64,000 nucleotides of DNA. Origin: Kappaphycus alvarezii. Lineage: Eukaryota > Rhodophyta > Florideophyceae > Gigartinales > Solieriaceae. The notes beneath the pieces were generated by a model. That model worked only from the letters and a program-made list of their open reading frames with translations. It was not told the DNA's origin and did no database searches. Within the stretch, counting starts at the first letter, position 1. Each line of letters opens with the position of its first letter. The position numbers and the translations under genes are program-made. Of the stretch, positions 20,150 to 30,632 are shown one piece after another. Location of the stretch: NCBI GenBank assembly GCA_002205965.3, contig NADL03000653.1:1-64000 (forward strand), given 5' to 3'.

Positions 20150-20275
20150 TGGCCCATTCCAACTTAAACGAACCTTCCTTCACAAGTGCCAAACTCCAAA
20201 CCCTTCCACCGTCACATTCCCTTCAAAAATCCCTGCCCCACCTCCAAATCGAATCGCCACACCCACCATCGTACA
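20150..20275 (+). repeat. Dispersed 120-bp repeat, copy 1
   Basis: CCATTCCAACTTAAACGAAC ... CTTCCTTCACAAGTGCCAA ... GAATCGCCACACCCACC resembles 48898-49017 (CCATTCCAACCTAAGCGAAC ... CTTCCTTCGCAAGTACCAA ... GAGTCGCCACACCCGC). No coding potential is shared. Confidence 0.6.
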
Positions 20276-20639
20276 CATTGTTTACATAAGCAGACTACAA
20301 TCCAAACCCCCTCTACCTTCAAAACTTGTTCAAACCAACACACCCATCTTCAGAAACCACCCCCGCTATAACCCAGCACACAACCCTCCTCGACTGCATG
20401 TTTTTGTGAGCCCGTCTGACAAACCACTTCCAAAAAACATTAAGGGTATCATGCCCTCTCCACGCGTAAAGCCACGCACATAGCTTTACGCTCAGCCTTT
20501 GCATAGTCTTAACTCGATAGTTTCACGACCGATCGATGTTACCGCGACTCTTCTCTGCGACAGTTCCCAGGTCCTAGGGGCGACACCCGGACTTACAAGA
20601 CAAAACATCACAAACACGAACGAAACGGTTTTGCACATC
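20276..20639. other. C/A-rich spacer, nothing recognised
   Basis: About 360 bp of C- and A-rich sequence (about 20276-20400), then mixed sequence. No gene, repeat partner or structure that I can support. Confidence 0.3.
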
Positions 20640-20675
20640 TCTGCACTCTGTCACGGGGTGCGTGAAGTGCGGTAG

Positions 20676-20755
20676 AATGGAATAGAGGCTCAGCATTGGA
20701 ATGCAATGCGTGTCCAAACCGGGGACATTGCAATGCTGAGTCTCGGCTTCCATTC
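20676..20755. repeat. Imperfect foldback (hairpin) of about 80 bp
   Basis: The left arm GAATGGAATAGAGGCTCAGCATTG pairs with the right arm CAATGCTGAGTCTCGGCTTCCATTC. The inner ten bases (CTCAGCATTG / CAATGCTGAG) and outer eight (GAATGGAA / TTCCATTC) are perfect, with a small internal loop and a loop of about 31 bases. The loop itself contains CATTGGAATGCAATG-like words. Confidence 0.7.
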
Positions 20756-20779
20756 CACCGAACTCAATGCACCTCGGGG

Positions 20780-20930
20780 ACAAGCACGATACATGGGCCA
20801 AAACACAGACATCCCCAAAACGGGTGGGATAAAGTGTGGGATGTTTGTGAAGATCATGTGGAAGGTTTCAGGGGCATGGTGGGAGGGGTGCGAGGGTGGT
20901 TGGAGCAGCGATGCAACACGGGGTGGGATG
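20780..20930 (+). pseudogene. Very decayed scrap of non-LTR family 1
   Basis: CCCCAAAACGGGTGGGATAA followed by GTGTGGGATGTTTGTGAAGATCATGT parallels the zinc-motif region at 18.1 kb (CCCCAAAACGGGGTGTCTTG, then GATATCTGCGAGGACCACGT). One frame reads NGWDKVWDVCEDHV against TGCLEMLDICEDHV. Flanking codons are lost. Confidence 0.45.
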
Positions 20931-21500
20931 CGACGTGAAGGGGCACATTCGTTGAAAGAGCACTTGGGTGGGTGCGAGGGATACAGGGAGTTTTGAGGGT
21001 TGTGAAGTGGGTGGAAGATGATTGGAACGCGAAGGGGTGCGGGGTATGATAGGGTGGCTTGATGAGAGCGGGGGGACAAAAAGGAATTCTGAATGGGGCT
21101 CGCGGAATTGATTGGCACGAAAGTGGGTTGAAGGAGCGGAGCAGGTTAGAACGGACTGGGACATGTTACCTGGTCTTAAAGGGGCAGGTTGCGGGGGGTA
21201 CGAATAGGGGCTGAAAATGAGAGTTTGGTGGCGGAAAGGCAGTACAATGGGGCATGGAATGGAGTTCAGTTAGAATAGGTTCATCCGGGGAAGAAAGATT
21301 GAGACATACCGCGTGTCTTCCGGGGCATTGGGCGCCGCGCGACACACACTCACGCATCCTTTCCTCCGATCACCCTGTTGACGAGTCACGGCAGTTTGGG
21401 GAGCGTAGTGGAGGATTCTCGGTGATGGGGGATGGAGTACACGAAGCAACAATTTGATTGTACGTACAGGTACGGAATGATATGGAACATCCACATTGTT
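20931..21500. other. G-rich spacer
   Basis: A G- and GT-rich stretch on plus with no convincing frame. The palindrome TGTACGTACA occurs at about 21460. Nothing else is supported. Confidence 0.3.
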
Positions 21501-22035
21501 TGTTAAAATTCTACCCTTTTCTCGAACGGATACTCACACGCTCCATAGATCGAACAGATGTTTAGACTGCAGCAATGTTGCAAAGACGTATGATGTTCCT
21601 TGTGTCAAAGCGAGCAAAATTTGTTGTCCCGCGGGTGATCTTGCTAGTCTTCTCTCCTGTGCCACGATGGATCATGCTCTTGTTCTCTACGGACATAGGC
21701 CCCTGTCACGCACCTTGCTGTGAAAGGATCGATCCTTTGGCCAATGGAGACAGTTTTTGGTTGCAATGGTCCACACACTACCCGGTAGCACACGTGTTGA
21801 CCTTCTTTGCATTACGTTGATTTGCCTGTTTCCCGTTTCTCATACCCGGGATCAACTACCCAGCTGCTCTCTTCCGCCCGTAAGATCGATTTCACGTATT
21901 GCCTCTCTGCCCTTGCTGCCCTTTTCGTACCTCAAAGCTTTGCTCAGCGCTGCATAAGTGTGCTGACCATGTAGTGGTAAATCAAATACGATGAAACTTC
22001 ATCCCTGACACACAAGCCCCGGGTATAGCCCCCCC
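21501..22035. repeat. Dispersed 0.5-kb repeat, copy 1 (possible solo LTR)
   Basis: This aligns along its length with 25758-26272: both start TGT.A.AAATTCTACCCTTTTC, share GGATCATGCTCTTGTTCTCTAC and GATCGATTTCACGTATTGCC, and end CATCCCTGACA...CCGGGTATAGCCCCC. A TGT...ACA segment (21501-22010) would fit an LTR, read on minus as TGTCAGGGATG. Similarity, however, runs about 25 bp beyond it, and there is no target duplication. It has no conserved reading frame. Confidence 0.65.
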
Positions 22036-23400
22036 AGAATGCAGCCAGGTGCTCAGCGGCCGCAGTTGCACCGTCCACTGCACTAAGTCCCGAAAATTGG
22101 AATGCCAGCGCACACCGAATGCTGATGCATTCAATGTTTCCAGACGTTGTGCAACTCGAAAAAAGTTTTTCTGCGAAAACAGAAGAAAACTCGGAGATTT
22201 CTGGTCTACCGTCGTCGGGCCGTCGATGCGCGACCCAACCGAGCTCACGTTGAGCGCCGACCACACGTTTTGCGCGCGCTGGGTTGGACAGGATGGTGAA
22301 GCGGCCGAGCGCTCAACCAACCAGAATTGAAAGAGACGGCGGCGTCGGCGGTTGCGATGACCGAAGTGGTTGATCGGCTGGGGATCAGTTCAAATTTTTG
22401 TACGTTTCGTTTTTTGTTTCGCGGAAGAGGTCACGGTCCGTGACCCCAAGGAATGCAACGACGCCGGAAAATACACGTTGGTATGGATTTGCATTAGAGG
22501 ACGGGAAAGCATTGAAAAGCGTCAGATTGCCCGAAGCGGTCGATCGGCTGCGGACGGGTTCAATGTTTTGAAATTTCTTTTCGGTTTCGTGAGGAATGCA
22601 GGGTTCTCGTTCTGGGCGGAAGAGGTCACGGTCGTCGTTTCGCCGAAAAATAGATTTTATTGCTGATTGTACAGTACAGTTGAGTGTGGCGCGGTATCGA
22701 AAACGGTGTGGCCAGTATCGATAACGGCAGCATTTCCAGACAAGCAAGCAGGGTAGAGTACAGTACCACAAGTACAATAGGGCACTGGTTTTGGCGAGGT
22801 CTTGGCGCCGCACAGCCATATGTGTAACTAAAGAAATCGATTTGAAATTCAAAAATTTTGATCCCCCTGACATCGACCGGCCGTTCCAGTGGTTGATTTG
22901 TGGACGGTTACAGTCGCTGGAGGGCATTGGACCTGGTCGTTCCAAATGTTTATTGGTGGACAATTCCAGTCGCTGGAGGCCAGTGGAATGCGGTGGACTG
23001 GGCACCAGTGCAACGGCGGTATGTGCGTAGACTGGGTATTAGTGCAGCTGTAGTCGTTGACGGGTGGAAGGCTGCGGATTGTACGCATGCGAAATTGCGC
23101 GTTGTATGAAACTGAGAGGTGGACAAGGATACCAAAATGTCATCGGGGGCCTATGAGTGGTCCAACGTGGCGGTGTCTGCCTCGGATCTCTGTCGGGGCT
23201 ACTGTACGAGATTGGGCGGTTGCGGGATACCACGATGCGAGGGCAACCAGTTGGGCCAACCGGCCACGTCGGCGTATGGCGCATTCAAGTAAAAAAATTG
23301 GAAAAATCAAACCGGACTGAACATTATCGGCTCTTTCCAATAGCTATTAAAAAAAGGAAAACAAGTTGAAAATATATTTATTTTTCACTGTCAAATGTCT
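22036..23400. other. Non-coding region with local direct repeats
   Basis: Two units of about 170 bp are related: 22362-22448 (GAAGTGGTTGATCGGCTG ... CGGAAGAGGTCACGGTC) and 22534-22636 (GAAGCGGTCGATCGGCTG ... CGGAAGAGGTCACGGTC). Another pair is at about 22905-22925 and 22964-22984 (ACAGTCGCTGGAGGGCA / CCAGTCGCTGGAGGCCA). A 206-codon minus frame crosses all this but has no protein-like conservation between the repeat units. CAGTAC/GTACAG words cluster at 22670-22770. No gene is supported. Confidence 0.45.
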
Positions 23401-23964
23401 CAGGACAAACTGCCCCTCCAGGTCTCCAAAATGATACCTTTTGGCCCCAACGTCACGCTCTACCGGTCTATCCGCCGTTCCTCGCGCCTCGTCTACCTCA
23501 CAGCCCGAAAGAGCCCTACCCCGTAACACCATCACAATCGGCCCCTCCGCACCCAACATCAGCCGAACACACGACGCCAACAGCCATCATCCAAACTCTT
23601 TATCAACCCACCCACCCCACTTCTCACCACCCGCCGATCCCCCTCTTCAACCATACACAACCATCAAACCTCAAACCTTCACTCTCACCCTTGTTCACCC
23701 ACAGCCGTTGCCTTTACCTAACCTCCACCCTATCCTTTCACTCAACCTTACCCCTCCTACACCACCTCTCTCTTCTCTCTCTCTCGCTCTCCACTTCCCA
23801 CCCTACCACAACACGAAGGAGAACCTTTCTCTTTCATCCTTCGCACATTGCTCAAAGGTGCATCTTTATCAAATCAAACAACCGTCTTCCTCGGGCGTCC
23901 TATTAACCTCTTTCTCAACCCATTTTCTTACCCTATCTCCGCAGATCTAACATTCACACTAAGA
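23401..23964 (+). other. C-rich leader of the bZIP-like gene
   Basis: A pyrimidine-rich stretch (many CCACC, CTCTCTCT, CCTCAACC words) directly precedes the ATG chosen for the next gene. It is probably promoter and 5' leader. Frames through it are low-complexity and are not taken as protein. Confidence 0.4.
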
Positions 23965-25371
23965 ATGCATCCGACAAAGCGTAAGGTGCAGCCGACCCCG
24001 ACTGCCGATTCTTCGTCGATGCCTACTTTTTCAATCTGCGGTACACCGGCTCCTGCTGACCCTGCGCCGCAGCCGCCTCTGGTAGGTCCGTCTACTGTCA
24101 ACACACCAGCAGGAATCCAGGAAATCCAGCCTGTTTTTCTCCTGCCAACACCGCCTCAGCCTCTGCTGCTTTGCCGCTTCAGCGCAAATCCAAGGATCTT
24201 GAAGTTCCAAGCGCTACAGAATTTGCCGATGAGTTTTGCAATGCGCCGCAGCCGCCTGGTAGGTCCGTCTACTGTCAACACACCAGCAGGAATCCAGGAA
24301 ATCCAGCCTGTTTTTCTCCTGCCAACACCGCCTCAGCCTCTGCTGCTTTGCCGCTTCAGCGCAAATCCAAGGATCTTGAAGTTCCAAGCGCTACAGAATT
24401 TGCCGATGAGTTTTGCAATCCCACGACCTCGTTACGGAGAGTCGCACAACTCGAACTCCGGCAGAAGAAGATTGCATCAAGCTTGCAACTGAAGCAAGAG
24501 AGGAGTACAAGCGCTTTCAAGACGATGAACTGGATGCAAAGTACGGACCACATCTGTTGAGGATCGCGCAGCAGTCATGCTTCCATCGAATGGCTCCGGC
24601 ACTTTGGCCAGAAGCTTAACAAATGACCAGAAACACAAGAGGCGTTTGTTCAACAACAGAAAGTCCAGCCATGCTTCAAAAGTGTACGAAATAGTCTTGC
24701 GTCGAGCCCAACTAACTCGTCTGCGAGACTTACAAAAGCCCAGAGAGGATACTCATCTTCGTGTCCAGGTCGACAGGGCCGAGGCCGAGTTGGCCATGTG
24801 GCGTACTCGCGCAATCGAAAATGAGCACCAGGTTGAGCTCATGCGCCGTGCCGCTGCAGACACAGAGGCTCGTTTGAGACTTGCTCAAACGATCTTTTCA
24901 GGAATGCCGCGAATTGTTGACGACCTTCGCTTCTCTCCTTCATTCGTCAACCCCTCTTCGTTTGCTCAGGTCGACGAGACAGCCTTCCTTGCCAGCCAGG
25001 CACAAGCGTCACAGCACGAAAGCATCTATGGAACGGCTGGCAGCTCATCAGGCGGCAACGAAATGTTGAATTTTTCACCATCGATGCCGCTATCTGAGGT
25101 TGACAATGCAGAGGGAAACAGATTCACGTCCGGACTGACGTGCACTCCAAGTCAAGACACTGAAGATCGGCAGTTGGCGCGAAATGATCCCGGCCGGCTC
25201 ATCGACAGTAATTTGCTTGGGTCCCAGACCAGCAACCTGCTGGGATCACAGTCGAACCTTCTCGGGTCGCAGACCCAAGAACTGCCGTCGTTGAGGACAA
25301 ATCTTGGTGCGGATGACGCGGTGGAGGGCATTTTCAGCACCTCACAGGGCCAGAGCTCGGGACAAAATTAG
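23965..25371 (+). pseudogene. bZIP-like DNA-binding protein (frameshifted, with an internal tandem duplication)
   Basis: Starts MHPTKRKVQPTPTADSSSMP at 23965. The plausible protein frame then reads RKSKDLEVPSATEFADEFCN (twice, from the tandem duplication), TPAEEDCIKLATEAREEYKR and DDELDAKYGPHLLRIAQQS. From about 24600 another frame has a basic region KHKRRLFNNRKSSHASKVYE (Asn and Lys spaced N-x7-K, as in bZIP) and a long charged helical stretch with Leu (about residues 40-100 of the frame opening at 24577). The Ser/Gln-rich tail includes NLLGSQ three times near 25218-25280 and stops at 25371. Leucine spacing is not canonical, so bZIP is likely but not certain. At least three frame changes. 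Confidence 0.55.
24063..24418 (+). repeat. Tandem duplication, 179 + 177 bp
   Basis: Two adjacent, essentially identical units start TGCGCCGCAGCCGCCT at 24063 and 24242 and end GATGAGTTTTGCAA(T). The first has two extra bases (CT before GGTAGG). Without them both units would be 177 bp (59 codons) and read in one frame. Confidence 0.9.
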
Positions 25372-25757
25372 AACGGGAAAGTGTCCTCGATGCGGTGACA
25401 AGGTACCAAAATCACACTAACCCGCCGAAGTATTCTCAAGTGAAAGACCCGCTCGCCATGGATAACAGACCGGATGTGACTGAGCAAGATTGGTTGCTCG
25501 GGTTGTCGTAGAAGCGAAGGAAGGACATCGAACCTCAAGACAATCGGCGTCTCACACGCTTTTTTCTTTTGGAACTTTAAACCGGTTATTTGTGTCCTGT
25601 ACCTTAGCATTCGAATCATCCTTTGTCAACTCCTCTCAACCTTGTAGCAACTGTCTCGGGTTGTACCGATTCCCTGTTTGCGACATTGATTAGCGTAGCG
25701 GCGGAACAGCACTTTGTGTATACCAATTGACTCCATACTGTTCAACCTTGACCAGTT
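25372..25757. other. Spacer after the bZIP-like gene
   Basis: About 390 bp with no supported gene; probably the 3' end of the bZIP-like transcript. The right edge is the second copy of the 0.5-kb repeat. Confidence 0.35.
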
Positions 25758-26272
25758 TGTAGAAATTCTACCCTTTTCTTGAGCGGATACTCACACGCTC
25801 CATAGATTAAATGATTTAGACTGCAGCAATGATGCAAAGACGTATGATGTTCCTTGTGTCCAAGCGAGCAAGATTTGTTGCCCCGCGGTGATCTTGCTAG
25901 TCTTCTCTCCTGTGCACGATGGATCATGCTCTTGTTCTCTACCGACATAGGCCCTGCCACGCTCCTTGCTGCAAAAACATCGATCCTTTGGCCAATGGCG
26001 AAGTTTTTTGTTGCAGTGGTACACACTACCGTAGCACACGTGTTGACCTGCTTTGCATTACGTTGATTTGCCTGTTTCCCGTTTCTTCCGGGATCAACTA
26101 CCCAGCTGCTCTCTTCCGCCTGTAAGATCGATTTCACGTATTGCCTCTCTGCCATTGCTGCCCTTTTCGTACCTCAAAGCTTTGCTCAGCGCTGCATAAG
26201 TGTGCCGACCATGTAGTGGTAAATTAACTACGATAAAAATTCATCCCTGACAGAGCTCCGGGTATAGCCCCC
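25758..26272. repeat. Dispersed 0.5-kb repeat, copy 2
   Basis: Partner of 21501-22035, with several small deletions relative to it (for example GTGCACGATGG for GTGCCACGATGG). It starts TGTAGAAATTCTACCC and ends CCGGGTATAGCCCCC. Confidence 0.65.
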
Positions 26273-26760
26273 TCCCTCTTCCAACGAATGTTGGCAATTT
26301 CAAGATGGTCGAACAAAGGAGGTGGCTCACACATAGGGCCAAAGTCCTGCGGACAATATGCGGGGTTTCAATGTTGCCAAAGTTGTCGACCGGGGCGGGC
26401 GTGGCTTGAATGAGTGGGCCTTGGTTGCGGACTTGAATCGAGTGGGGATGGAGTTTGTTGAAGAGGGTGACTGGAGTTTGTCTTGTTGGTGATGTCACTC
26501 AGGGCCGGCGACGACGGGAACGTGTGGATCGGGGTTTGGGAGTGGGGTTTGATTTGGGGGGTTGGTGCGTGGGGTGAGGGGGGTTGGTGATGGGGTGGGG
26601 TGGAATGTTTTGGAGTTTGTGATGGGGACGGGGCCTGGTTGGGGGATTGTGGGGGGTGTTGAGGGAGCGGTATGGGAGTGGTGGTTGGGTGTGAATAGTG
26701 GTTAGAGGGTGGGAGAGGGTGGAGGGTGAAACGGGGGGCAGATGTCGAGTTTAGGTACTA
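26273..26760. other. Truncated minus-strand frame and G-rich tract
   Basis: A minus-strand ATG at 26498 opens MTSPTRQTPVTLFNKLHPHS and runs to the edge of the 0.5-kb repeat, where it is cut. It could be a gene start interrupted by that repeat, but I find no continuation on the far side. From about 26510 to 26740 the plus strand is a run of G-tracts (GGGG occurs many times), equal to a C-rich leader on minus. Confidence 0.3.
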
Positions 26761-27735
26761 TGGTCGCACCCGCACCCGCACCCTGTGGGCGGTTGTTAAA
26801 GGGTTTGTGTCAGGAATGGGAGATAGAGCGAAGCGGTGAAATGATAACTGGAGAGGTGGCGTGGAGCACCAAAACGACAGTGGTTTATATGCAGATTGGT
26901 CTTGAACGGATCGATTTGAAATGGGGATTTTTTTTTGTAGGATTTTTGTTTTTTTTGGAGGGGTTTTGCGGGAATGGGAGAGGAAATGTGGCAGAAAGGC
27001 ATTGATTGGGGTGGTTTTACGGGAATTGGGTAGTGGGTGGGTCGGTTTTATTGTTGGTTGTTACTTTTTTGATTATTGTTTTTCGAAGGTTGAGATGTGT
27101 TAGGCTTGTAGCGTCTGAAGGGCCTGTGAGGTTTTTCTGAATGCAGTAAACGTGCGGAAGTGGATTTCGTGAAAGAGGGTTGTTGTTTGTTGGTGTTGTA
27201 GAATGGGTAATTCTAGATTTGCAGAAATTTTTTTGCTTACGTGCTCCGACAGACAGTGCTGTACAGTCTAGTACAGTATTACAAATAATTTAAATTCTAC
27301 AACCTCCACCGATCAAGTCTCGTACATGTGTCCGACTATCCAATACTATACATTCCCTCCATCGTCCCCGTTTTTTCAAAGCCGATAGAGTCAATCATTC
27401 CGCAACAACCCACACCCAGCAAGCCCACCATACCCACCATGCCCATATGGCCTCATCACACCCAGCCTCACCGCACCGCACCTCTCAATAGCACCTGCAC
27501 CCAGCATTCCAGACCCTTTGCCTTCCACCTGCACCCAGGACGGCTCCACCGCACGGCAACCCCCTCCACAGCACGCAAGTGAAAAACGCCGCCCCAGTGC
27601 CAGTGCCAGCTTCACCTCCACCCCAGCACTCCGTCCGGCGATGTCCTCAAGCCCCCCTCCCACCGCCAACCTGTACCGCCGACGCAGCCCTCTGAAACCC
27701 CCGCACAGCCCCTGAAACCCCGGAACAAATATTCA
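26761..27735. other. Spacer: G/T-rich then C-rich, nothing recognised
   Basis: CACCCG is repeated three times near 26764. A T- and G-rich part (26900-27240), a CAGTACAG cluster (27250-27285) and a C-rich part (27400-27720) follow. Frames are low-complexity. The C-rich end may be the leader of the non-LTR element that follows. Confidence 0.3.
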
Positions 27736-28222
27736 CGACGAACACGCCAGTCATGGCACGCATTCCCACAAAGTTCCGTGGTTGTCTGGCAGACCTATGT
27801 GACCGCCATGCAGGACGCCGCGCGCGCCTGTCACTGCGGCAGCCTGTCCGCAACTGCCGCCGCCACCAAGCTGTTCTTGTTTGGCCGTCATGTTGACTAA
27901 CATCCCCTATACAGAGCATGGCACTGAAGAACGACGACACCATTCTATCGCTGATACAATGAGAGAACGGATCGAGCTTTGGAACGCAGGGCAGTTTCAG
28001 ACGTTGTGGGAACACCCAGTGAAACCCAACACCCGCGCCACGCACGCTCCATCACCCACTGAGCAGAAAATGCTGAATGAGAGCCGGGCCACCAAGCTGG
28101 CCAAGGAAACGTCATAAAGCAAAGAAACACACGCCTTAAGCTCCCTAGGGTCCTTCCTCCAACGCCTGACGTCGTTCAGGCACTCCTCAACAAACACCCC
28201 CAACAGCCAGAGACCGTCCCCA

Positions 28223-29662
28223 GTGGAACAGAGGGAACATACATCATGTACTTATGCGGCCTCATTTCGGGACATCAGTGAGGAGGAGGTTATTGGAGCC
28301 GTCAGAGGTTTCAAACCGGGATCTTCTGGGGGAGGGTCCGGTCTTAGGCCGAACCATATCGAGGAACTGCTCAGGCCTCCCCTTTCATCGGGCCCGTCAG
28401 GTTTCCTACAAGCTCTCACTCGTGTCGTTAACATTCCGGCCTTCGGACGAGCCCCAGCTGCCCTCTCCCCTTGGATATCTGGTGTGCACCTCACCCCGTT
28501 GGCCAAGAAGGACGGGACTCCCTGAGCCATCGCCGTTCGTGAAACGCTTCGTAGATTGATCGGCAGCTGCTTGATGAAACGAGCTACGAGAAAGCTGCCA
28601 ACCATCTCCAACCGCTGCAACTGGGCATCGCCACAAGGGCCGGCACCAACACCATCGTCGACAGAGTCCGTAGGGTTTTCAAAAAGTTTGGGGCTAGCTC
28701 TGAGTACGCTATAATCACAGTAGACCTCAAAAACTCCTTTAACCTGTGCAGCAGAACCGCTTTTCTGGACGCCGTCAAACGCCTATTCCCCGAATTGCTG
28801 CCAGGGTCTCGTACTGTTATGCAAACGAGCCAGCGTACTTGTGGTCCGGCCCCCATATCATTCGCAGCATGAGAGGAACTCAGCAAGGGGACAACCTCGG
28901 TGGACTTCTATTTGACCTTGTCCTGCACCCCGTCATACTTAAGATCCAGGAGCTACTACGATCGGGTAACCAGGAAGACGACAACTTGGGTAACTTGCTG
29001 CTCCATCTATGGTACCATGATGATGGGTACACCATCGGGCGCCACGACCAAATCGCCCGCGCGGTCGAAATACTCTCATTCATCGACGCCAACAGCAGGG
29101 GACTACACCTAGCCCTGCCCAAATGCAGGGTCTGGTGGCCTACAGCGCGCCGGCGCCCGTTCAATGCTTAAAATCCGAAGGAGCTGAAGCAAGAATATAG
29201 CGGGGATACACGTGTCCTAAACGCCCCCGTCGGTTCCTCGGACTGGACTTACAAATTCTTCACTACTCACGTCAGTCCCCCGAACCGTTCCTCGAAGCCG
29301 TCATAGACATTAACAATACGCAGGTGGCTTTTCAGCTTTTGCGCAATTGCTTCGGGGTATGCAAGATAGGATACCTCCTTCGTGTGGTGCCACCGTCTTG
29401 CACGGCGGAGGTCGCCGCTATATTTGACGCCATGATGGAGCGATGTCTCCGGACATTCGCTGGAGGAGTACTGGACTCGGATATATTCCGAGATCTCCAG
29501 CTACCGGTGAAACCCCTGGACCCTAAGAAACCCACCCTCGGCTTAGGGTTCACATCGGCGAAAAGCAACGCGGGCCGCTTTTCTTGCCTCCAGCGCAGCT
29601 GCCAACAGGCTGGCCTCCGGAATCTTACTGGCACCTATCACGGATCTTACGACGTACAATGA
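28223..29662 (+). pseudogene. Reverse transcriptase of non-LTR family 1 (frameshifted)
   Basis: Frame 28223-28525 has FRDISEEEVIGAVRGFKPGS then GGGSGLRPNHIEELL, the usual start of RT in this class. Frame 28746-29171 has GTQQGDNLGGLLFDLVLHPV (about 28876-28935; normal motif QGDPLGPLLF) and LWYHDDGYTIG (about 29007-29039; the YxDD box). Frame 29324-29662 holds the thumb (FQLLRNCFGVCKIGYLLRVV), and a second frame adds AFLASSAAANRLASGILLAP and ITDLTTYNDDVRAHRI. The essential residues are present, but indels separate them. Confidence 0.85.
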
Positions 29663-29777
29663 TGACGTCCGCGCCCACCGCATATGGTCGATCTCCTGCC
29701 TGCCCTCACGACACCTAACCTTTAGTATATTTTGCTCAAGCAATACCCTCCGCAAAAGACACTAACAGAAGCAGTCC

Positions 29778-30538
29778 ATGCCGCACTACAAGAAGAGATC
29801 CCTCTCGGCGACCAACGAAGGCAAGCTTTCCGGGCTTCCATGGGCCTTCCCGGCGCAAAGGAATAGGTCTATTGTGCTCCGTGCCCCGGCCTCAGGACCA
29901 ATATTGACGCCCGTGATTTTTCAGTGTGGCTCCAGTACTACCTCCAAGTCCCGCTCTTCGCCCCAGACACGCCGTGCCCACGCACAAACTGGCCTGAGGT
30001 CCTCGACTGCCACGGGAATCACCTCATCCACTGCCTGCATGGTTGGCACCGCACCCGACGACTCGACCGTCAAGTCATCCTCCTCCCCCAAGACCTGCAG
30101 AAGGCAGCCCGTCATCCGGACATCGAGCGGCGACAGGGGCTTCACCGCACAAGGCCGGATATCTAGTCAATGGGTAGCAACGAAGGAACGGACTGTTTTG
30201 ACGCCACGTTCGTCAATCCTCTTGCACCCTCCAATAGGAGAGTTCGTACTTTCGACCCACTCACCTCCATCAACGCAGCCATGTCCGCCAAACAAAGAAC
30301 GTATGAACCACTGCTCGCGACGGCTATTAGAGAAAGGCTTGTGCTTATCCCAATATCCAACCTTGGAGGCTGGCACCCAGACGCGTACGCGGTGCTCACC
30401 GATGTCGCGCGGAACGTGGCCGTTTGAGCAATGCAGACCTATGGGATGGTTAGAGCAGTGCTTACCCAAAGGCACGCTGCCGCGGCCGTCATGTCCAACG
30501 CGGCATGCCTGTTCGCTTGCATTGAGCCGGCCCTGTAA
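29778..30538 (+). pseudogene. Zinc motif and restriction-like endonuclease end, non-LTR family 1
   Basis: The segments, in shifting frames, are FSVWLQYYLQVPLFAPDTPC, PRTNWPEVLDCHGNHLIHC (cysteine/histidine pairs), HRTRPDI (the R-x-x-D position of such endonucleases), CFDATFVNPLAP, AAMSAKQRTYEPLL (Lys) and LGGWHPDAYAV. They match the 17.9-18.7 kb copy one for one. One in-frame stop sits after TRPDI and another after ARNVAV. Confidence 0.75.
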
Positions 30539-30632
30539 GGAAGGTCATTTACTGTAGTGTTACTAATCAGCGACGACTTATCCCGCATAACGCATTAGCG
30601 GCGTGGATATAACCGACCACATCTTCCATGCA
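30539..30632. other. Short spacer with the 3' end of the non-LTR element
   Basis: No poly(A) or short tandem tail is visible after the last stop (30536-30538). Confidence 0.3.

Larger units (their letters stand above)
27736..30538 (+). mobile_element. Non-LTR-type retroelement, family 1, longest copy
   Basis: The N-terminal part has MRERIELWNAGQFQTLWE and RATKLAKE, then PPTPDVVQALLNKHPQQ, a layout I know from the region before RT in this class. Reverse transcriptase follows, then thumb, zinc motif and restriction-like endonuclease end (30.0-30.4 kb). No LTRs flank it. Frames change at least six times. Shorter relatives are at 17.7-18.7 kb, 20.8 kb and, by a gag-like fragment, at 3.1 kb (minus). 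Confidence 0.8.

Noticed and set aside
22385..23005. 206-codon minus-strand frame
   Set aside because: It runs through local direct repeats without protein-like conservation between the units, and no family fits.
21501..26272. A composite element bounded by the two 0.5-kb repeats
   Set aside because: The interior holds a host-like gene and non-coding repeats, with no transposase, RT or primer site.
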